Assembly (NCBI GenBank): GCA_039707465.1
Contig: CM077644.1
Span: 140,290,962-140,354,961 of the forward strand
DNA length: 64,000 bases
Origin: Rhabdophis nuchalis
Lineage: Eukaryota; Chordata; Lepidosauria; Squamata; Natricidae
Direction of reading: 5' to 3'
Both the position numbers and the translations under genes were made by a program. Position 1 is the stretch's first letter. The number at the start of each line of letters is the position of its first letter. Below are positions 48,997 through 64,000 of this stretch, one piece after another. Below the pieces are notes generated by a model, which did no database searches, was not told the origin of the DNA, and saw nothing but the letters and a program-made list of their open reading frames with translations.

Positions 48997-49002
48997 TTTA
49001 TT
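48997..49002 (-). promoter_or_regulatory. Candidate FAM131B polyadenylation signal
   Basis: TTTATT on the + strand reads AATAAA on the - strand, about 1.4 kb past the FAM131B stop. It would imply a 3' UTR of about 1.4 kb. No other feature supports it. Confidence 0.25.
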
Positions 49003-50382
49003 AATTCTGGTCATTTTTGCACTATTATTTTCTTCCACTGTTTGTGTCTGACAAACAATGGTGAAAGAACACAGTATTAAAAAAAACTAGGTTTTATAAT
49101 GCTTATTTCCATTTATCTGCCAAAACAAACCAATAATTGAGAAAAAGGGATAACTTGAGATGAAACTCTCTCGGCCCCAAAACCTAGCAATCATTGCCCC
49201 CCCAGACCAAAAAACCTCTTCCTCAAATAAAAATTGAGTAAAAATGTGCCGCTTACTTTTTTCTTATTCTTGACTGAGCTAGGCATTACAAATATTTGTC
49301 ATTATAACAAAAGCAGGAAAATGAATGGGAACAGTAGAGAATTACTCTTGGCCCAGTCTCAATTTTGCAATATTTTCAGAAGAACTTGCAAGTCTAGAAA
49401 AGGAGTATTACCTTACACTAGATGGCACCAGGCCATTCCCTCTGATGGCCAAAAAACTGTTGCAACATAAACATTTGGGAGAAAAACAGAGGAAAACTAA
49501 GTACATAGTTAAGTGTGGTATATGTTTGCTTTTGTTTCTTTGTCTTGCCTTCCCTGTATACAATGGAAAGACTGAACTCCATGTCTGCATAAATTATAAG
49601 AGTGACAGATGACCCCCTCTCCCTTTTCCCTACATGCAGTGCCCAATGATAAATAGAAGGGGAAAAACCCTCTCCAGCCCCCATATAGGCAAAGTTAACA
49701 GAGGGTGGGTGCATAAAGAGGCTTTCAGCGGCAAATGCATGCACACGTGCTGAAGAATGAGGTTTGAATTGGACTCAGAGTACCTCAGTTTTATCATAGA
49801 ATAGTCACTACCCCTAAAGTCCCACAGTCTGGATCCATGCCCTCCACTTCATGGTCCTCTAGGCCTCAAGTGAAAGCTTCTCTCCAAAGAGCACCTCACT
49901 TCCATAAGTAGAATTCTCGATGAAGCCTGACTTTTTTGTTGCAAAGTTATCTCCCTCTCTCCCTGTCATTCCAAAAGCTTCCAAGAGCCAGAGCAGAGCC
50001 GCCTTTGCTCAGAGGCTGTGCTAAGTGAATCAGCCTCACAAAATCACTCTTGACACCAGCATAACTTGTGCCCACTATTTGCAATGTCCACATGAGGCCA
50101 CTATCTTGCATTCCCTGAGCTTTCTGGGCAGTAAGTCTTAAAAGTTCAGCCTAACGTGTGCAGGAGGAGAGGGGAGGGGGGGGGGGGGAGTTAGCAATGC
50201 CCAGCACTTTGGTCCTTGGCTTTACCTTTCCATAAATCTAAGGATAAACAAGTGTGCTATGGGGAACTGGGTAGTCTGGGGAATTGAGATAGGGGGAATT
50301 GAGGAGCTGGAGAGGGGCTTCCCTGACACTTTCCCCCACCCGTGTTTCCCATGCATATTGTCAAAGGTTTCAACAGCCAGCA

Positions 50383-62009
<11,627 letters not shown>

Positions 62010-64000
62010 CTACATAAGAATTAAGATAAAACGTTAGTAACACACCCAAGCTCTCTCCATACCATATTAATTTCATGTAGCAATTGACATTATCACTTCC
62101 TCTACTAAGGATTTCAGAGACCAGGATGCATGTTTAGGGAGAGACTGTTCTTGATAGTAGTTACAATTGTTAAGTGTATAGCACAAGAAATAAAGATTGG
62201 GGAGAAGGAAAAGCAAACTGAGATGTGAGAAAATATAATTATTCCAGGATCGAAGCTGCATGGCATTGAATATCAATGATACTGTCAGATGTTCATTTAA
62301 ACAATGAGTTGAAAACTTATTTATAGCAGCAGTAGATGATTAAGTAGGTATAGATTTATAAAACTGCCTAAAGCTTAGTCACAAAGCTAGCTGAGTGACC
62401 TTGGGCCAGTCACTTTTTCTCAGCTGTAGGAAGGAGGTAATGGCAAAGAACTGTGCCAAGAAAATTGCTGGCACTTATCCAGGAAGTGCCCAAGAATTGG
62501 ACATAACTGAACAGAAGGAGAAAAAGTGCCTATAGTAAAATATCTTTACTTTCCCCCTTCTTATCTTCTTCCTTTCTAGCTTTCTTTTTTTCTCATCTTC
62601 CCTTCCTTCTGCCAAGGTGAAATACTCTTCCCGAAAGCTACCTTCCTTTTACTATTTTCCTTACTCATCCCTTTTTTGATGTGGCATTTTACTTATAGAA
62701 AAGCTTTTCTCCCAATATTTGCTCTACTTTATCTATATATAAATACTTTTCTCTCATCCTTCTCTGCCTAATTGAATTTTTCTTCTTCTTGACTCAGCTC
62801 TTCAATTCTTCAGTTTTCAGTTTTCTAGATGCTGTCTCATATATTGTTTCTGAGATTGCATATTGGCAGGAAAACAGTTTAGGATCGTTAAGTTGACATG
62901 GCTTCCCATTTCCTCGGAATTCCCTATGAGTCCTCCAACAACCAGCTGATAGCATTGATTAAGCACCGTCTGCCATTGTCTTAAGAGTAACTCCTGCAAC
63001 ACAAGGAAGCTGGATTTACTACCGGTAGTATGATGGAAAGTACCCAGCAATGTCATTAACTCATCATAGGAGGTCCACTTTGCTTCCTGGATGGATCTGA
63101 AGCAACTTATATAGGAATATGGTATATTCGTGAACATTTAGAAAACCTTCTCCAGCATCATATGTGTTTTATCTCAAGCAATGTAGCCTCACCTCCGTAT
63201 ATACTGTACATGTGAAAATATGGGAGTTAAATGCAAATTTAACCAATGAAGTGTGCTGCTCAGCCTGCTTAAGCGTAATTTCCCATAGTTGTTTAGCAAT
63301 GCTTGTCTATTTAATGATTCTAAGATAAAATATTAAATATTTTTATTACAATACATGTCCTTAAAGATAAATGACTGAAGTCACACTTTATTCTTAAGAA
63401 CTTCTGCCCAGCATATCTCAAATTAAAAGAGATTCTGGTAACATTACTTCAGAAAATTGCTGTCTGGCATTGAGAGAAGGTAGTGGTCAAAATAGACAAG
63501 ACTAGTCTGGTTTAATTATTGGGCCACTGAATTTGAATGAAGGCAAAGCTCTGTGTAGTCCAATAATTATTTTATAACAGTGGCCCATGAGATGCCAGTA
63601 GAAAATTTAAAAATGGAGAAAAATGGAACCACCTGAGCCAATTCTCCTACCATTCAAATGGATATCACATTGAGTAGTCAAAATCCCCTGAAGATAGATT
63701 TCAGGAGTAAATAAGCATGCATCAAAATGCTCCTATCTATTTGCAGGAGTTTCATAAAAACTAAAATGTCATGCTTGAATAGCATTTATCTATTCCAAAA
63801 AGCTCATTAAATTTCATTTCATACACCCTATTAGATAAGTAGGCCACACACAATTATCAAAGAATCAAATAAAGTTATGCAAGAAGGATAATCCATCTGA
63901 AGGCATCTATGCTGATGGATAATGAAAACTCATATACACAAAGAGCCAGTCCCATATGTTTTTTATTTAACCCTAATTTCAGTACATGGGCCTGAAACGT
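62010..64000. other. FAM131B upstream intron, right edge of window
   Basis: The start exon (a peptide preceding QTRTDF) was not found. A SINE fragment lies at 62386-62515. A 106-codon frame on the - strand at 63137-62817 is not recognised as any family. Confidence 0.5.
62386..62515 (+). mobile_element. tRNA-derived SINE fragment
   Basis: The stretch ctgagtgaccttgggccagt, cactttttctcagctgtagg, aaggaggtaatggcaaag and gccaagaaaattgctggc is typical of the body of reptile tRNA SINEs. The tRNA-like head is absent. Confidence 0.7.

Larger units (their letters stand above)
37817..50382. other. Intergenic DNA and putative 3' UTRs between convergent genes
   Basis: About 12.5 kb hold no recognised coding exon. 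Repeats seen are few: a foldback at 40822-40978, a SINE at 43896-44085, a MITE at 44226-44354, and short poly-C or poly-G runs near 46197 and 50168. The right end should include the FAM131B 3' UTR and the left end possibly part of that of CLCN1. Open frames here (for example 48904-48362 on the - strand) show no family resemblance. Confidence 0.6.

Noticed and set aside
62817..63137. A 106-codon frame on the - strand upstream of the FAM131B QTRTDF exon
   Set aside because: It does not resemble the FAM131B N-terminus or any family I recognise. A protein search and brain RNA-seq would decide it.

Overview
The window is vertebrate nuclear DNA, most likely from a squamate reptile and probably a snake. 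Both host genes are intron-rich tetrapod genes. The repeat mix points to squamates: CR1 and L2-like LINEs, a tRNA-derived SINE with a TTGCTA-type tail, many non-autonomous hAT elements, Helitrons, long tetranucleotide arrays and a SPIN-like hAT. The species assignment is an inference from this mix.

Layout. Positions 2428-37100 (+ strand) hold the 3' two thirds of CLCN1, the skeletal-muscle voltage-gated chloride channel ClC-1. Sixteen exons are recognisable, and their number and sizes fit vertebrate exons 8 to 23. The 5' exons lie left of the window. Positions 61974 down to 50383 (- strand) hold the last five coding exons of FAM131B; its 5' exon or exons lie right of the window. The genes are convergent (tail to tail), the same neighbourhood as in mammals (CLCN1 next to FAM131B). 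About 13 kb of comparatively transposon-poor DNA separates them.

Between exons the DNA is largely transposon fossils, many nested with readable target-site duplications: an L2-like LINE inside a palindromic hAT, a solo LTR inside a hAT-like element, a hAT inside a hAT, a CR1 inside a Helitron, and two hATs sharing one duplicated target. I see no RNA genes, no CRISPR and no prokaryotic or phage-type system.

Main observations. (1) An in-frame TAA in the last CLCN1 exon, followed in the same frame by 53 more sense codons that resemble the normal ClC-1 tail. (2) CCTTAGAG present three times around two adjacent hAT elements. (3) A SPIN-like hAT with a perfect 8-bp target duplication, 38 bp from a FAM131B exon. 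(4) A glutamine-rich tract in the FAM131B last exon. (5) One complex GTAG/GAGAAATACAG minisatellite in two Helitrons and, inverted, in an unrelated terminal-inverted-repeat element. No wholly new biological system was recognised; the interest lies in the CLCN1 tail and the transposon archaeology.
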